Shown here in pieces: positions 1 to 8,269 of a stretch of 64,000 nt of DNA. The notes under the pieces were generated by a model that had not been told where the DNA came from, made no database searches, and saw only the letters and a program-made list of their open reading frames with translations. The DNA comes from Nocardioides turkmenicus. GTDB lineage: Bacteria; Actinomycetota; Actinomycetes; Propionibacteriales; Nocardioidaceae. The stretch lies in assembly GCF_011045035.1 (NCBI RefSeq), contig NZ_JAALAA010000002.1, forward strand, positions 248,001-312,000. The letters are read 5' to 3'. Positions within the stretch are counted from its first letter, which is position 1. The number at the start of each line of letters is the position of its first letter. Made by a program: the position numbers and the translations under genes.

Positions 1-65
1 AAATTTCGTACGCCGCGAGGCAAAGCGGCGCAAACCACTTCACCCCGCGGCGTACCTGCGATTGA

Positions 66-938
66 TCAGTAGATCGTCGCCCCGTAGACGCTGAGCGCCT
101 CGGTCACCGGCTGGAAGAAGGTGGTGCCACCGGTGGTGCAGTTGCCCGAGCCGCCGGAGGTCAGACCCAGCGCGGTCGTGCCGGAGTAGAGCGCGCCGCC
201 GGAGTCGCCGGGCTCGGCGCACACGTTGGTCTGGATGAGACCGCTGACGGTGCCCTCGGCGTAGCGGACGCTCGCGTTGACCGCCGTCACGGTGCCGGTG
301 TGGACCCCGGTGGTCGAGCCGTCGCGGGTGACGCTCTGGCCGACCCGGGCGGTGCCCGCGGTGAAGCCGCCGGTCTTGGAGATCGACGACTGGTAGCGGA
401 CGATGCCGTAGTCGTTGCCCGGGAAGCTCGAGCCCGCGGTCGGGCCGAGCAGCGTGGTGTTCGACGAGTTGGCGTACCAGGTCGAGACGGCGTCGGTGCA
501 GTGGCCGGCGGTCAGGAAGTAGTCGGCGCCGCCGACCTTGACGTTGAAGCCGAGCGAGCAGCGCGAGCCGCCGCCGTAGATGGCGTCACCCGGGCCGATC
601 AGGGTGGTGAACTTGCCCTTGGTGTGCTTGACGGTCACCGCCTCGTCGCCCTGGCTGGTCTTCTCGGCCGCCGCCTTCTTGACCTTGGCGATCTCGGCCT
701 TGGAGACGGTCTCGTCGACGGTGACGACGACCTTGTTGGTGGCCGGGTCGGTGTACCACGACGAGCCGACCGGGGCGGACTCGGCGACGGCCGACCTGAC
801 CGATGCGACCTCGGCCTTGCTGAACTCGGCGTCCGCGGCGGCAGCCGGGACGGCGACAGCGGCGGAGGCCGCGAGACCCACACCCGCCGCGAGCGCGGCG
901 ATCGTGCGGGGACGGAAAGTGGTGCGTTCGAACCTCAT
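66..938 (-). CDS. Secreted S1 (streptogrisin/alpha-lytic type) serine protease
   Basis: A 290-residue preproprotease. Residues 1-35 are a signal peptide ending in an Ala-rich stretch. Residues about 36-119 are a propeptide that would be removed before the YGGG start of the mature enzyme. The chymotrypsin-like domain shows His146 in TAGHC, Asp176 in NDYGIV and Ser246 in GDSGG, with likely disulfide pairs Cys127-Cys147 and Cys240-Cys267. This is the arrangement of actinobacterial streptogrisins, which degrade extracellular protein. I chose the start at 938 because an AGGAGG ribosome site precedes it; an in-frame start at 983 lacks one. Exact substrate preference cannot be read from the sequence. 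Confidence 0.93.
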   Translation of the reverse strand: MRFERTTFRPRTIAALAAGVGLAASAAVAVPAAAADAEFSKAEVASVRSAVAESAPVGSSWYTDPATNKVVVTVDETVSKAEIAKVKKAAAEKTSQGDEAVTVKHTKGKFTTLIGPGDAIYGGGSRCSLGFNVKVGGADYFLTAGHCTDAVSTWYANSSNTTLLGPTAGSSFPGNDYGIVRYQSSISKTGGFTAGTARVGQSVTRDGSTTGVHTGTVTAVNASVRYAEGTVSGLIQTNVCAEPGDSGGALYSGTTALGLTSGGSGNCTTGGTTFFQPVTEALSVYGATIY

Positions 939-1321
939 ACGTCTCCTCCTGGGGGAAAGGCCCGCTTGTTGCGGACTCCGCACCCGAGTCCACGGGTTTC
1001 GTGGATTACCGAGTGCGGTAACTGAGTTTCATGATCTTTCCCTCGCGCCGCATCACATTCGGTTCCCCAAGAATCTGCATTGCAAAGACTGGTTCTTCGG
1101 ATTCATGCATTGCAGCAACACGCGATCTCCGGATGGTTTGCGGCAGCAGGGCCACCGAAGAGGATGAGGCGAGCATCGCCAAGTTGTAGGTGACCGGGTC
1201 GCAGGCCGCGTACGGTAGATATCCATGTTCATCTCGCTGCTCGAGCGGTGAATCGGACGGGATTTCATCCGACTTCGAAACCTTCGGCGTGGCGACCGTT
1301 GATAGATGGTAGACAAACCCC
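939..1321. promoter_or_regulatory. Divergent intergenic region, lower GC
   Basis: This 383-bp gap lies between the divergent protease gene and the membrane-anchored protein at 1322. It is visibly less GC-rich than its surroundings and should hold both promoters. A TAGATGGTAGAC stretch just before 1322 could give a leaderless -10 for the rightward gene, which has no clear ribosome site. A 105-codon open frame on the minus strand (1006-1323) has no recognisable domain and was not called. Confidence 0.4.
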
Positions 1322-2227
1322 ATGCCGTATCCGCCGCTTCCAGGCTCCCCCGGTTCGGGCGCGCCTGACGAGGAGCCGCAGAAGCAGCCTGCCCCGTTCG
1401 ACTACAACGAGCGCCTGATCGGGCTCTCCGAGGACCTCGGCGGCGACCGTCCCGCGTTCAACGCACGCAAGGAGCGCGCCGGCCAGGCCGGCCCGCTGCG
1501 CCAGGTTCTGACCATCGCCGCCTCGCTCGCCCTCGTGGTCGTGTGCGGAGTGGTCGTCTACGCCCTCTTCACCCGCGGCGACGACGCGGCCACCACCGCC
1601 GGCACACCGTCCACGAGCGACACGCCCTCGACGAGCACGGCCCCCACCGACTCGGCGAGCCCCGGCGGCGGAAGCACCGACGTGAGCGGCGAGTCCAGCG
1701 GACGACCCGGCTGGCCCGGCACCAGCTCCCCGGCAGACCCCGGCGACCGCGCCACCCCGCGCTCGACCATCGGCCCCGAGCGGCTCTCCAAGGCCGACGT
1801 CCCCCGCCCCTGGGAGTTCACCTACGGCGACGTCACGCTGAAGGCGCGCTACCTGGACGGCAAGGACTACTCCGGCTGCAAGGCGACCCTCAAGCGCCCG
1901 ATCCGCAAGCTCGGCTGTGACTACGCCGTCCGGGTCTCCTACAAGGCCCAGCAGGGCAATCTGCGGCTGACCCACTTCATCTACGACTTCGGCACCGTCG
2001 AGGCGGCGGGGAAGGCCGCCGCGCAGATCGAGCCGCACCACGTGATCCCGCCCACCGAGGCCTCCCTGCCCGACTACACCCAGGGCTGGTTCAAGGTGAA
2101 GGACTACGGCAAGTATGTCGTCTACACCATGGTCACCGCCAACGACGGCATCACGATCGCCAAGGGCAAGGAGTACACCTCCTACGGCAACACCGACCTC
2201 GGCGCGGAGATCCTCTTCCGGATGTGA
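1322..2227 (+). CDS. Membrane-anchored protein with extracellular domain, paralog of the protein at 8270
   Basis: A 301-residue protein of no recognised family. It has a Pro-rich cytoplasmic N-terminus, one transmembrane helix at about 62-84, a Ser/Thr/Pro/Gly-rich linker to about 155, and a folded C-terminal domain of about 140 residues. The domain pattern is W-x-F-x-x-GDV, then DY-x-x-C (Cys186), GC-x-YA (Cys199), LR with IY-x-FG, and a final YG-x-x-D-x-GA-x-x-x-F. The same pattern recurs in the protein at 8270. The two cysteines may form a disulfide outside the cell. Start is the first ATG after a TAGATG box, possibly leaderless. Function unknown. Confidence 0.85.
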   Translation: MPYPPLPGSPGSGAPDEEPQKQPAPFDYNERLIGLSEDLGGDRPAFNARKERAGQAGPLRQVLTIAASLALVVVCGVVVYALFTRGDDAATTAGTPSTSDTPSTSTAPTDSASPGGGSTDVSGESSGRPGWPGTSSPADPGDRATPRSTIGPERLSKADVPRPWEFTYGDVTLKARYLDGKDYSGCKATLKRPIRKLGCDYAVRVSYKAQQGNLRLTHFIYDFGTVEAAGKAAAQIEPHHVIPPTEASLPDYTQGWFKVKDYGKYVVYTMVTANDGITIAKGKEYTSYGNTDLGAEILFRM

Positions 2228-2238
2228 TCCCGGATGCC

Positions 2239-3036
2239 CTAGGAGGTCGGCTGGGCGGCCGGGGCCGAGGAAGCTCCTGTCGAGGGTGACGGCTCGCTCG
2301 ACGTACTGGGGCTCTGACTCGGCTGCTCCGACGGCGTGGCGCTCGGCTCGGTCGACGTCGACGGCTCCTCGCTCGGCTCCTCCGGCACGGCCGACTCCGA
2401 CTCCTGCGGCTCCTGTGACGGCTCGGTGGTCGGGCTCGCGGACTCCTCGGGCGTCGTGGTGGTGCCGGTCGACGGCTCCCTGCCCGGCTCCTCGTCGCGG
2501 GCGTCCGAGCCGCCGCCGGTCACGCGGGAGATCGTCGTATCACCGTCGCCGTCACCCACGATCGAGCTGACGCTGCGCCCGGCCAGCAGCTCGAAGACGG
2601 TGATCACGGCGACCACGACCACGAACATCGCCAGCGAGAGCAGCACGACCCGCTTCCAGGGCAGCGCCTCCAAGCGCTCCCGCCACGTCGGCGTGGGCTC
2701 GGCGCCGGCCGCCTCGTCCCCTGCATCGGCCGCAGCCTCGGCGACCGACTCCGACGCAGACTCGCTCCGTACGCCGGCGAGCCCGGCGGCCCGCCACCTG
2801 GCCAAGGCCTGGACGCTGGTCACCTTCTGGTGGCTCTTGGCCAGCCACTGCGAGTAGAGGTTGGTGCCGATCGTCGCCGCGACGCTGCCGATCGCTGCTC
2901 CGACCAGGGTGCCGACAGCGCCGAGCGTGGAGAGCAGGAGGGACGAGGTGACGGCGGCGAGCGCACCAGCGGTGGTCGCGAGCCAGTCGATCCGTTTCGG
3001 TGCTTGGGTGTCGCTGGAGGGCGGATTGTCGCTCAT
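2239..3036 (-). CDS. Hypothetical membrane protein with long acidic Ser/Pro/Glu tail
   Basis: A 265-residue protein. A Gly/Ala-rich hydrophobic region at about 17-57 could form one or two membrane segments, followed by a basic patch (WLAKSHQKV), an Ala/Glu-rich stretch, a second helix at about 128-152, and a low-complexity tail of about 95 residues made almost only of Ser, Thr, Pro, Glu and Gln. The tail probably lies outside the membrane, perhaps spanning the wall. GGAGG sits just before the chosen ATG at 3036. It lies 53 bp downstream of the iclR-type gene on the same strand and is convergent with 1322-2227, with 11 bp between. No family is recognised. Confidence 0.75.
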   Translation of the reverse strand: MSDNPPSSDTQAPKRIDWLATTAGALAAVTSSLLLSTLGAVGTLVGAAIGSVAATIGTNLYSQWLAKSHQKVTSVQALARWRAAGLAGVRSESASESVAEAAADAGDEAAGAEPTPTWRERLEALPWKRVVLLSLAMFVVVVAVITVFELLAGRSVSSIVGDGDGDTTISRVTGGGSDARDEEPGREPSTGTTTTPEESASPTTEPSQEPQESESAVPEEPSEEPSTSTEPSATPSEQPSQSPSTSSEPSPSTGASSAPAAQPTS

Positions 3037-3089
3037 CGACCTCCAGGTTAACTCGCGAACCGACGCAACCGGGGGCGACTTGACGCAGA

Positions 3090-3863
3090 TCACCCTTGAG
3101 CCAGATCACGCTCCAGGGCCCCCGCGCTGGACATCAGGGTCGCCACGACGCTCGGCAGCGATTCCTTGTCGTAGCGCACGCTGGGCATGGAGATCGACAT
3201 CCCGGCGACGACGTCGCCCACGGCGCCACGGACGGGCACGCCCACGGCGACCACGCCACGCTCGGAGCGGCCGTCGTTGAAGGCGAACCCGTTGCGGCGT
3301 ACGCGCTCCAGCTCGGTGCGCAGCGCGTCGAGGTCCGGGCGATCGGTCAGGTGGTCGGCGTACCTCTCCTTGCTGTAGAGCGAGGCGAGCTCCTCCTCGG
3401 AGATCTGGGCCAGGAGCAGGAGGCCGGCGGTGGTGCGGTGGGCGGGGAAGACCATGCCCTCGCGGGAGCCGACCTTGAGCGACTGCGGTGACTCGACCGA
3501 GGCGATGAAGCGGCAGGTGTCACCGGCCCGTACGGCGACGTTGGCGGACTCGCCGAGCAGGTCGACCAGGCGCTGCAGGTGCGGCAGCGCCACCTGGCGG
3601 AGCCGCGAGGCGGTCGAGCGCGAGTGGGCGGCCAGCTCCAGCACGGGCCCGGCGCGGTAGACCTTGTCCTCGTCCTGGACCGCGAAGTCGCGGTAGACCA
3701 GCATCGCGAGCAGCCGGTGCGCGGTGGAGCGGGCAACCTCGAGCCGAGCCGCTGCCTCCGAGACCGTCAGGCGTCCTTCGAGCTGAAGGATCGCCGCCAG
3801 CTTGAGTGCGTGATCCACGCTGGTGATCGCGTACGGGGGCCGGGTCTTGAGCGGCTTGTCCAT
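3090..3863 (-). CDS. IclR-family transcriptional regulator
   Basis: A 257-residue regulator with the usual IclR layout. A winged helix-turn-helix lies at about 16-78 (LTVSEAAARLEVARSTAHRL) and an IclR effector-binding domain at about 90-255 (GMVFPAHRTTAGL, RRNGFAFNDGRSERGVVAVG). It is divergent from the mycothiol-type isomerase gene at 3997 with 133 bp between, so control of that gene is a reasonable inference. IclR proteins often govern aromatic catabolism. The effector is not deducible. Confidence 0.92.
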   Translation of the reverse strand: MDKPLKTRPPYAITSVDHALKLAAILQLEGRLTVSEAAARLEVARSTAHRLLAMLVYRDFAVQDEDKVYRAGPVLELAAHSRSTASRLRQVALPHLQRLVDLLGESANVAVRAGDTCRFIASVESPQSLKVGSREGMVFPAHRTTAGLLLLAQISEEELASLYSKERYADHLTDRPDLDALRTELERVRRNGFAFNDGRSERGVVAVGVPVRGAVGDVVAGMSISMPSVRYDKESLPSVVATLMSSAGALERDLAQG

Positions 3864-3996
3864 CCCACCTCTTCCTGATCACACCTAAGAAAGCACCAAT
3901 CGCTCGGCTCCGCAGGAGATTGACAAGAGGCGTATGTCAGTTCTTGTCGACAGATTTGGATGTTCTGCCACGCGTGGAACTGGCAGGCTTGGCGCC

Positions 3997-4656
3997 ATGT
4001 CGGCCCTTCTCTCCGCCACCGCTCCCCGCACGTTCGACGACGCCCGGCGCTGGGTCGCCGAGGGCACCTCGCTGTTTTTCGACAGGATCGGTTCGTTGTC
4101 ACCATCAGACTGGTCGGACGCCTCGTCGTTGCCCGGTTGGACCCGTTCGCACCTCGTCGGTCACGTCTGCGCCAACGCCGAAGCGCTCGGCAACCTGATC
4201 TCCTGGGCCGCGACCGGCGTGGAGAAGCGGATGTACGCCTCGGTCGAACAGCGCAACGCCGACATCGAGCGGGCCTCCGGACTGCCCGCCGACGAGCTGA
4301 CGGCGTGGTTCTCGCGGAGCGCCGACGCCCTGGATGCGGCGATGGACGAGCTCACCGAGGAGCAGTGGCGGCACGAGATCATCACCGCCCAGGGCATCAC
4401 CCGTCCCGCCAGCGACGTCCCCTGGATGCGCGCGCGGGAGGTCCTCGTCCACGCCGTCGACCTCGCCGCCGGGACGACGTTCGCCGACCTCCCCGAGGAC
4501 TTCCTGGTCGCACTGGGTCAGGAGATCCGTACGAAGCGTGGCCTCTCCGACGAGGAGCTCGCGGCCGTCTCCGGTCCGCTCCCCGACGTCGTGGCATGGC
4601 TCGCCGGGCGCCCGCACTCCCTCATCGACGCTCCCGAGCTCGGCCCCTGGCTCTGA
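3997..4656 (+). CDS. Maleylpyruvate isomerase-family mycothiol-dependent protein
   Basis: A 219-residue DinB/MDMPI-fold protein. The family includes mycothiol-dependent maleylpyruvate isomerase of gentisate breakdown and other mycothiol S-transferases. Candidate zinc ligands are His56 in SHLVGHV and the Glu148/His152 pair in REVLVHAVDLA, matching the family His...Glu-x3-His arrangement. The start at 3997 gives the normal family length; an upstream in-frame start at 3934 would add 21 residues unlike the family. No gentisate dioxygenase is nearby, so the actual substrate is open. The divergent IclR gene is the likely regulator. Confidence 0.82.
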   Translation: MSALLSATAPRTFDDARRWVAEGTSLFFDRIGSLSPSDWSDASSLPGWTRSHLVGHVCANAEALGNLISWAATGVEKRMYASVEQRNADIERASGLPADELTAWFSRSADALDAAMDELTEEQWRHEIITAQGITRPASDVPWMRAREVLVHAVDLAAGTTFADLPEDFLVALGQEIRTKRGLSDEELAAVSGPLPDVVAWLAGRPHSLIDAPELGPWL

Positions 4657-4680
4657 GGTTTCGGCGCCCGGGCCGGCTGA

Positions 4681-5562
4681 TCAGTGCCATGCACCCAGCT
4701 TGTCCGGGTTGAGGACGATCCAGACATCGGTGACCCTGCCGTCGACGACCCGCAGGTTGGCGACGCCGCGGTGGACGCCGTCCTCGACCAGCGTGAACCC
4801 GAGGCCGTCGGCGGTCGCCTCGGTGCTGATCGTCCAGGTCGGCCGCTTGGTCAGTACGCCCAGGAGGAACCGGGCCACCTTCTCCGGCCCTTCGATCGGG
4901 TTGCGGGCCGCACTGACCCGGCCGCCGCCGTCGGAGCGCAGCGTGACCGACGGGTCCAGCAGGGTCACCAGCCGTCCGAGGTCGCCGCCGGCGGTCGCCG
5001 AGACGAAGGCGCGGACGACGTCGTCGTGCTCCGGCAACGGAGCGACCTCGGCGCGCTGCGCCGCGACCCGGCGTCGCGCGGAGGCGGCGAGCTGACGTAC
5101 GGCCGCCGGGGAGCGACCGACCACGCCGGCGATGTCGCCGAACGGGACCGCGAAGATGTCGTGGAGCACGAACGCGACCCGCTCGGCCGGCGTCATCGCG
5201 TCGAGCACGACGAGCAGCGCGGTGCTCACCGTGTCGTCCAGGGTCGCCCGGTCGGCCGGATCCTCGGGGACCGCGAGGAGACCCGGCCGGACCGGCTCGG
5301 GCAGCCAGGGCCCGACGTACCTCTCCCGGCGGGCTCGTGCCGACTTGAGCACGTCGAGACAGATCCTGCTGGTGACGCGGCTCAGCCAGCCGGACGGGTT
5401 GTCGATCGCCGCGCGCTCGTCGTCGGTCAGGCGGTACCAGCGCAGGTAGGTCTCCTGGACCGCGTCCTCGGCCTCCTCGAGCGTGCCGAGCAGCCGGTAG
5501 GCGAGCGCGATCAGGCGGCGGCGCTCGATCATCACCTCGCCCAGGTCGTCCATGTCAGGCAT
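4681..5562 (-). CDS. sigJ: ECF41-group RNA polymerase sigma factor (SigJ-like)
   Basis: A 293-residue sigma factor. Sigma region 2 lies at about 10-80 and region 4 at about 110-165, followed by a C-terminal SnoaL-like domain that in ECF41 proteins replaces an anti-sigma factor. Three group hallmarks are visible: WLPEP in the linker (GPWLPEPV), DGGG and NPDKL in the C-terminal extension. ECF41 genes are typically next to a carboxymuconolactone decarboxylase, oxidoreductase or epimerase gene, and here an AhpD-like gene is divergent at 5703. A motif fitting the ECF41 promoter lies upstream on this strand, so autoregulation is likely. Start at 5562 has GGAGAAAGGTG upstream. Confidence 0.93.
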   Translation of the reverse strand: MPDMDDLGEVMIERRRLIALAYRLLGTLEEAEDAVQETYLRWYRLTDDERAAIDNPSGWLSRVTSRICLDVLKSARARRERYVGPWLPEPVRPGLLAVPEDPADRATLDDTVSTALLVVLDAMTPAERVAFVLHDIFAVPFGDIAGVVGRSPAAVRQLAASARRRVAAQRAEVAPLPEHDDVVRAFVSATAGGDLGRLVTLLDPSVTLRSDGGGRVSAARNPIEGPEKVARFLLGVLTKRPTWTISTEATADGLGFTLVEDGVHRGVANLRVVDGRVTDVWIVLNPDKLGAWH

Positions 5563-5594
5563 CGTGGCACCTTTCTCCCGCCCTCGTTCGATGT

Positions 5595-5654
5595 GACGAG
5601 CCAGACAGCGCGAATGTGAGGTGGCGACCTCACATTCGTCGGCAGCACCTCGTC
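5595..5654. promoter_or_regulatory. Mirror-image ECF41-type divergent promoters on a perfect palindrome
   Basis: A perfect 12-bp inverted repeat, CGAATGTGAGGT / ACCTCACATTCG with a 4-bp centre, spans 5611-5638. Each arm contains CCTCACA. On the plus strand CCTCACA (5628-5634) is followed after exactly 16 nt by CGTC (5651-5654). On the minus strand the same CCTCACA (complement of 5615-5621) is followed after exactly 16 nt by CGTC (complement of 5595-5598). The published ECF41 promoter type is TGTCACA plus CGTC, so both divergent genes probably use SigJ. Confidence 0.75.
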
Positions 5655-5702
5655 AACCTGATGAGTGCCCGCGCTGTGGCGGGCCAGACCAGAAGGACCC
5701 CG

Positions 5703-6155
5703 ATGCTCGCCAACGTCAACGTCACCAAGCTCTTCCCCGCTGCGTACAAGGCCCAGCTGGCCGTCGAGGAGGCGGTCGAGGAGGCCATCACCGTCGCCGG
5801 CGTCGACCGGCTCACCGTCGACCTCGTCAAGCTCCGCGCCTCCCAGATCAACGGCTGCGCCTTCTGCCTGCGGATGCACACCCAGGACGCCCTCAAGAAC
5901 GGCGAGACCACCGACCGCCTCGCCCTCGTCGCCGCCTGGTGGGAGTCGCAGTACTTCACCCCGGAGGAGCAGGCCGCACTCACCATCGCCGAGCAGATCA
6001 CCCGCATCGGCGACCTGCACACCTCCCCCGCCCCCAAGGTGGACGTGGAGAGCATCCTCGACGCCAAGCAGATCGCCGCCCTCACCTGGGTCGCGATCGC
6101 CATCAACGCCTGGAACCGCATCGCGATCTCCAGCCACTACCCCGTCGCCCCCTGA
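5703..6155 (+). CDS. AhpD-like carboxymuconolactone decarboxylase-family protein
   Basis: A 150-residue protein with the alkylhydroperoxidase signature QINGCAFCLRMHT: Cys52, Cys55 and His59 form the CxxCxxxH redox site. Relatives reduce peroxides or act in oxidative defence; the true substrate is unknown. Start at 5703 is preceded by AAGGA. It is the expected partner gene of an ECF41 sigma factor and sits under one half of the mirror-image promoter. The gene ends just before a strong bidirectional hairpin. Confidence 0.9.
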   Translation: MLANVNVTKLFPAAYKAQLAVEEAVEEAITVAGVDRLTVDLVKLRASQINGCAFCLRMHTQDALKNGETTDRLALVAAWWESQYFTPEEQAALTIAEQITRIGDLHTSPAPKVDVESILDAKQIAALTWVAIAINAWNRIAISSHYPVAP

Positions 6156-6169
6156 CGAGCGGTCAGACC

Positions 6170-6199
6170 GGGCCCGGACGCACAGTCGCGTCCGGGCCC
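6170..6199. terminator. Strong bidirectional terminator hairpin
   Basis: A perfect 12-bp stem (GGGCCCGGACGC at 6170-6181 with its complement at 6188-6199) and a 6-base loop lie between the convergent ahpD-like and tetR genes. It is followed by TTCTG on the plus strand. Confidence 0.85.
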
Positions 6200-6210
6200 T
6201 TCTGCACTTC

Positions 6211-6780
6211 CTAGGTACGCGGAGACGACTCCAGCACCGTCCGGGCCAGCTCCTTGGCCAGCCGGACGGCCTCCGGATGCGAGTCGAGCTGGGCGTTGGC
6301 CACGGCACCGTCGTAGAGCAGCCGCACGCGGTCGGCGACGCCTTCCGGGTCGGCGTAGCCGGCCTCGACCGCCAGCGAGAGCAGCATCTCCCGCAACCAG
6401 CCCCGGAAGGACTCCAAGGCCGCCAGCTCAGCGCTGCCGGTGGCCGCTTCGACACTGGCGTTGGCGAACGGGCAACCCCGGTAGGTCGGGAGATGGGCCA
6501 CCTCGTCGAGAGCGTCGAAGGTCGCGAGGAGCTTGTCCACCGGATCGGAGAAGGCCGCCTGATGGTGCTCCGTGCGCTCGCGTCGGCGCTGATGACGCCC
6601 TTCCAGGTACGCAGCGACCAGCGCGTCCTTGCCGGAGAAGTTGTAGAACAACGACCCCTTGGCGACGCCGGCCTCCTCGATGATCCGGTCGATGCCGACC
6701 GCATGCACGCCTTCGGCGTAGAACAGACGGTCGGCCGTCTCCAGCAGACGCTGCCGTGCGGATGGCCGCTTCGTGCTCAT
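6211..6780 (-). CDS. TetR-family repressor
   Basis: A 189-residue TetR regulator. The helix-turn-helix is at about 30-50 (IIEEAGVAKGSLFYNFSGKD), and the ligand domain follows with a TYRGCPFANA motif seen in TetR proteins related to AcrR/LmrA types. It is divergent from an MFS carrier at 6888. The 107-bp gap holds three copies of an AGAC..GTCT palindrome, so it very likely represses itself and the carrier. Ligand unknown. Confidence 0.92.
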   Translation of the reverse strand: MSTKRPSARQRLLETADRLFYAEGVHAVGIDRIIEEAGVAKGSLFYNFSGKDALVAAYLEGRHQRRRERTEHHQAAFSDPVDKLLATFDALDEVAHLPTYRGCPFANASVEAATGSAELAALESFRGWLREMLLSLAVEAGYADPEGVADRVRLLYDGAVANAQLDSHPEAVRLAKELARTVLESSPRT

Positions 6781-6794
6781 GAAAGAAGAATATC

Positions 6795-6874
6795 AGACAA
6801 GTCTGTCTAAAACGCCTTGACTTGCTTGAACAGATCTGTCTAAATGGACTCCCTGATATTAGACTGATCTGTCT
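6795..6874. promoter_or_regulatory. Three TetR operator copies between tetR and MFS gene
   Basis: Three related palindromes lie in the divergent gap: AGACAAGTCTGTCT (6795-6808), AACAGATCTGTCT (6829-6841) and AGACTGATCTGTCT (6861-6874). Each ends in TCTGTCT followed by AA. Spacing is about 33-34 bp. The last copy ends just before the AAGGAG ribosome site of the MFS gene. Confidence 0.82.
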
Positions 6875-6887
6875 AAGGAGCCCTCCG

Positions 6888-8099
6888 ATGTCCCGCACTC
6901 TCAGCCCCAAGGCGGCCTTCGCCGGGCTCGCCGCGATCTTCGCGGCCTTCTTCTTCGCAGCCGGCGCACCGACGCCGCTGCTCTCCCTCCGGCAGCAGGA
7001 GTGGGGGTTCTCGGCCGGCACTCTCACCTTCGCCTTCTCGGTCTACGCCCTCGGCCTGCTCGTCGCGCTCCTGGTCGGCGGCTCGCTGTCCGACCACCTC
7101 GGCCGCCGGCCTGTCCTCATCGCGGCTCTCGGCGGCGAGCTGGTCTCGATGGCCGTCTTCCTCGTCGCCTCCGACATCGGCTGGGTGATCGTCGCCAGGG
7201 CACTCCAGGGACTGGCCACCGGACTCGCGACCAGCGCGTTCAGCGCGGCGATCGTCGAGCACGCGCCGGACCATCTGAAGAAGCTCGCCGGCGGGCTCGC
7301 CGCGGCGTCGGTCGCCGGCGGACTCGCCCTCGGCGCGCTCGCCACCGGTGCCGCCGTGCAGTTCACGCCAGCCGCCAACACCCTGGTGTTCGGCGCGCTC
7401 GCGCTGGTGATGGTGCTGGGGATCGTCTTCGTCGTGTTCACCAGCGAGACCTCCTCACCTCGGGCCGGCGCCTGGCGCTCGCTCGCACCTCGGATCAGCG
7501 TGCCGGGCAACATCCGCGCCGAGTTCCTCGCCGGGATCCCCGTCCACGTCGCAGCCTGGATGACCCCGGCGTTCTTCCTCGGCCTCTCCCCGGCCGTGCT
7601 GCGCCTCCACTTCGACCTCGACGGCGGCCTGGTCACCGGCTTCACCGCATTCCTCGGCCCGTTCGTCGCCGCACTCGCCAGCTTCTGGTTCGCCCGCCAC
7701 CCGGCCCGCCGGAGCACGATCACAGGGAAGGTGCTCGTGCTCGTCGGCATGGTCGTCGTGGTCGCCGGCGTCCTCACCACGACCCTTCCGGTCCTCTGGC
7801 TCGGCGCCGTCGTCGGCGGTCTAGGGTTCGGCGCTGCCTTCGGCGGTCAGCTCCGGCTCGTCGTCCCGCACATCCAGCCCCAGGAACGGGCGGGCGTCTT
7901 CGCCGGCATCTACACCGTCGCGTACCTCTCGTTCGGGGTCCCCGTGATCATCGCCGGGCAGCTGGCCCCGCGGTGGGGCCTGATCCCCACGTTCGAGCTG
8001 TACGCCGGCGTCCTCATCGGCGTCGCTGCGCTCGGCATCGTCATCCAGGCCGGTCTCGGCCGCCGCGAGTCCACCCGGCCCGCCACCGCCGGCCCCTGA
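6888..8099 (+). CDS. MFS drug/metabolite exporter (DHA1-like)
   Basis: A 403-residue carrier with about 12 hydrophobic segments. The cytoplasmic loop after helix 2 carries the MFS motif A variant GGSLSDHLGRRP. Such proteins use the proton gradient to export small molecules. ATG at 6888 is preceded by AAGGAG. The TetR repressor and its operators lie immediately upstream, the usual set-up for an inducible efflux pump. Substrate not deducible. Confidence 0.9.
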   Translation: MSRTLSPKAAFAGLAAIFAAFFFAAGAPTPLLSLRQQEWGFSAGTLTFAFSVYALGLLVALLVGGSLSDHLGRRPVLIAALGGELVSMAVFLVASDIGWVIVARALQGLATGLATSAFSAAIVEHAPDHLKKLAGGLAAASVAGGLALGALATGAAVQFTPAANTLVFGALALVMVLGIVFVVFTSETSSPRAGAWRSLAPRISVPGNIRAEFLAGIPVHVAAWMTPAFFLGLSPAVLRLHFDLDGGLVTGFTAFLGPFVAALASFWFARHPARRSTITGKVLVLVGMVVVVAGVLTTTLPVLWLGAVVGGLGFGAAFGGQLRLVVPHIQPQERAGVFAGIYTVAYLSFGVPVIIAGQLAPRWGLIPTFELYAGVLIGVAALGIVIQAGLGRRESTRPATAGP

Positions 8100-8123
8100 G
8101 CGCGGAGTAGCCGAGGCGAACCC

Positions 8124-8186
8124 GGTAGTCCGGGACGTTCTGGTCCGTTACCTGTGGGTAGATGGGCAGGAACGTCTCGGACTACC
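8124..8186. other. Large hairpin in leader or terminator position
   Basis: GGTAGTCCGGGACGTTC (8124-8140) pairs with 8170-8186 over 17 bp with one mismatch, closing a 29-nt loop. It lies 24 bp after the MFS stop codon and 83 bp before the next gene (8270). It could end MFS transcription or be a structured 5' leader of the next gene. No T-run follows directly. Confidence 0.6.
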
Positions 8187-8269
8187 TCTTGGGTGGTTCG
8201 GATTGCTCTCCCGGCGACGATGTGGCGAGGACGTACGAGAGAATCGTGGGACAGCGGGGAAGGGGACCG

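Noticed and set aside
1006..1323. A 105-codon minus-strand frame in the first intergenic region
   Set aside because: No ribosome site, no domain, and it covers the likely promoter region of two divergent genes.
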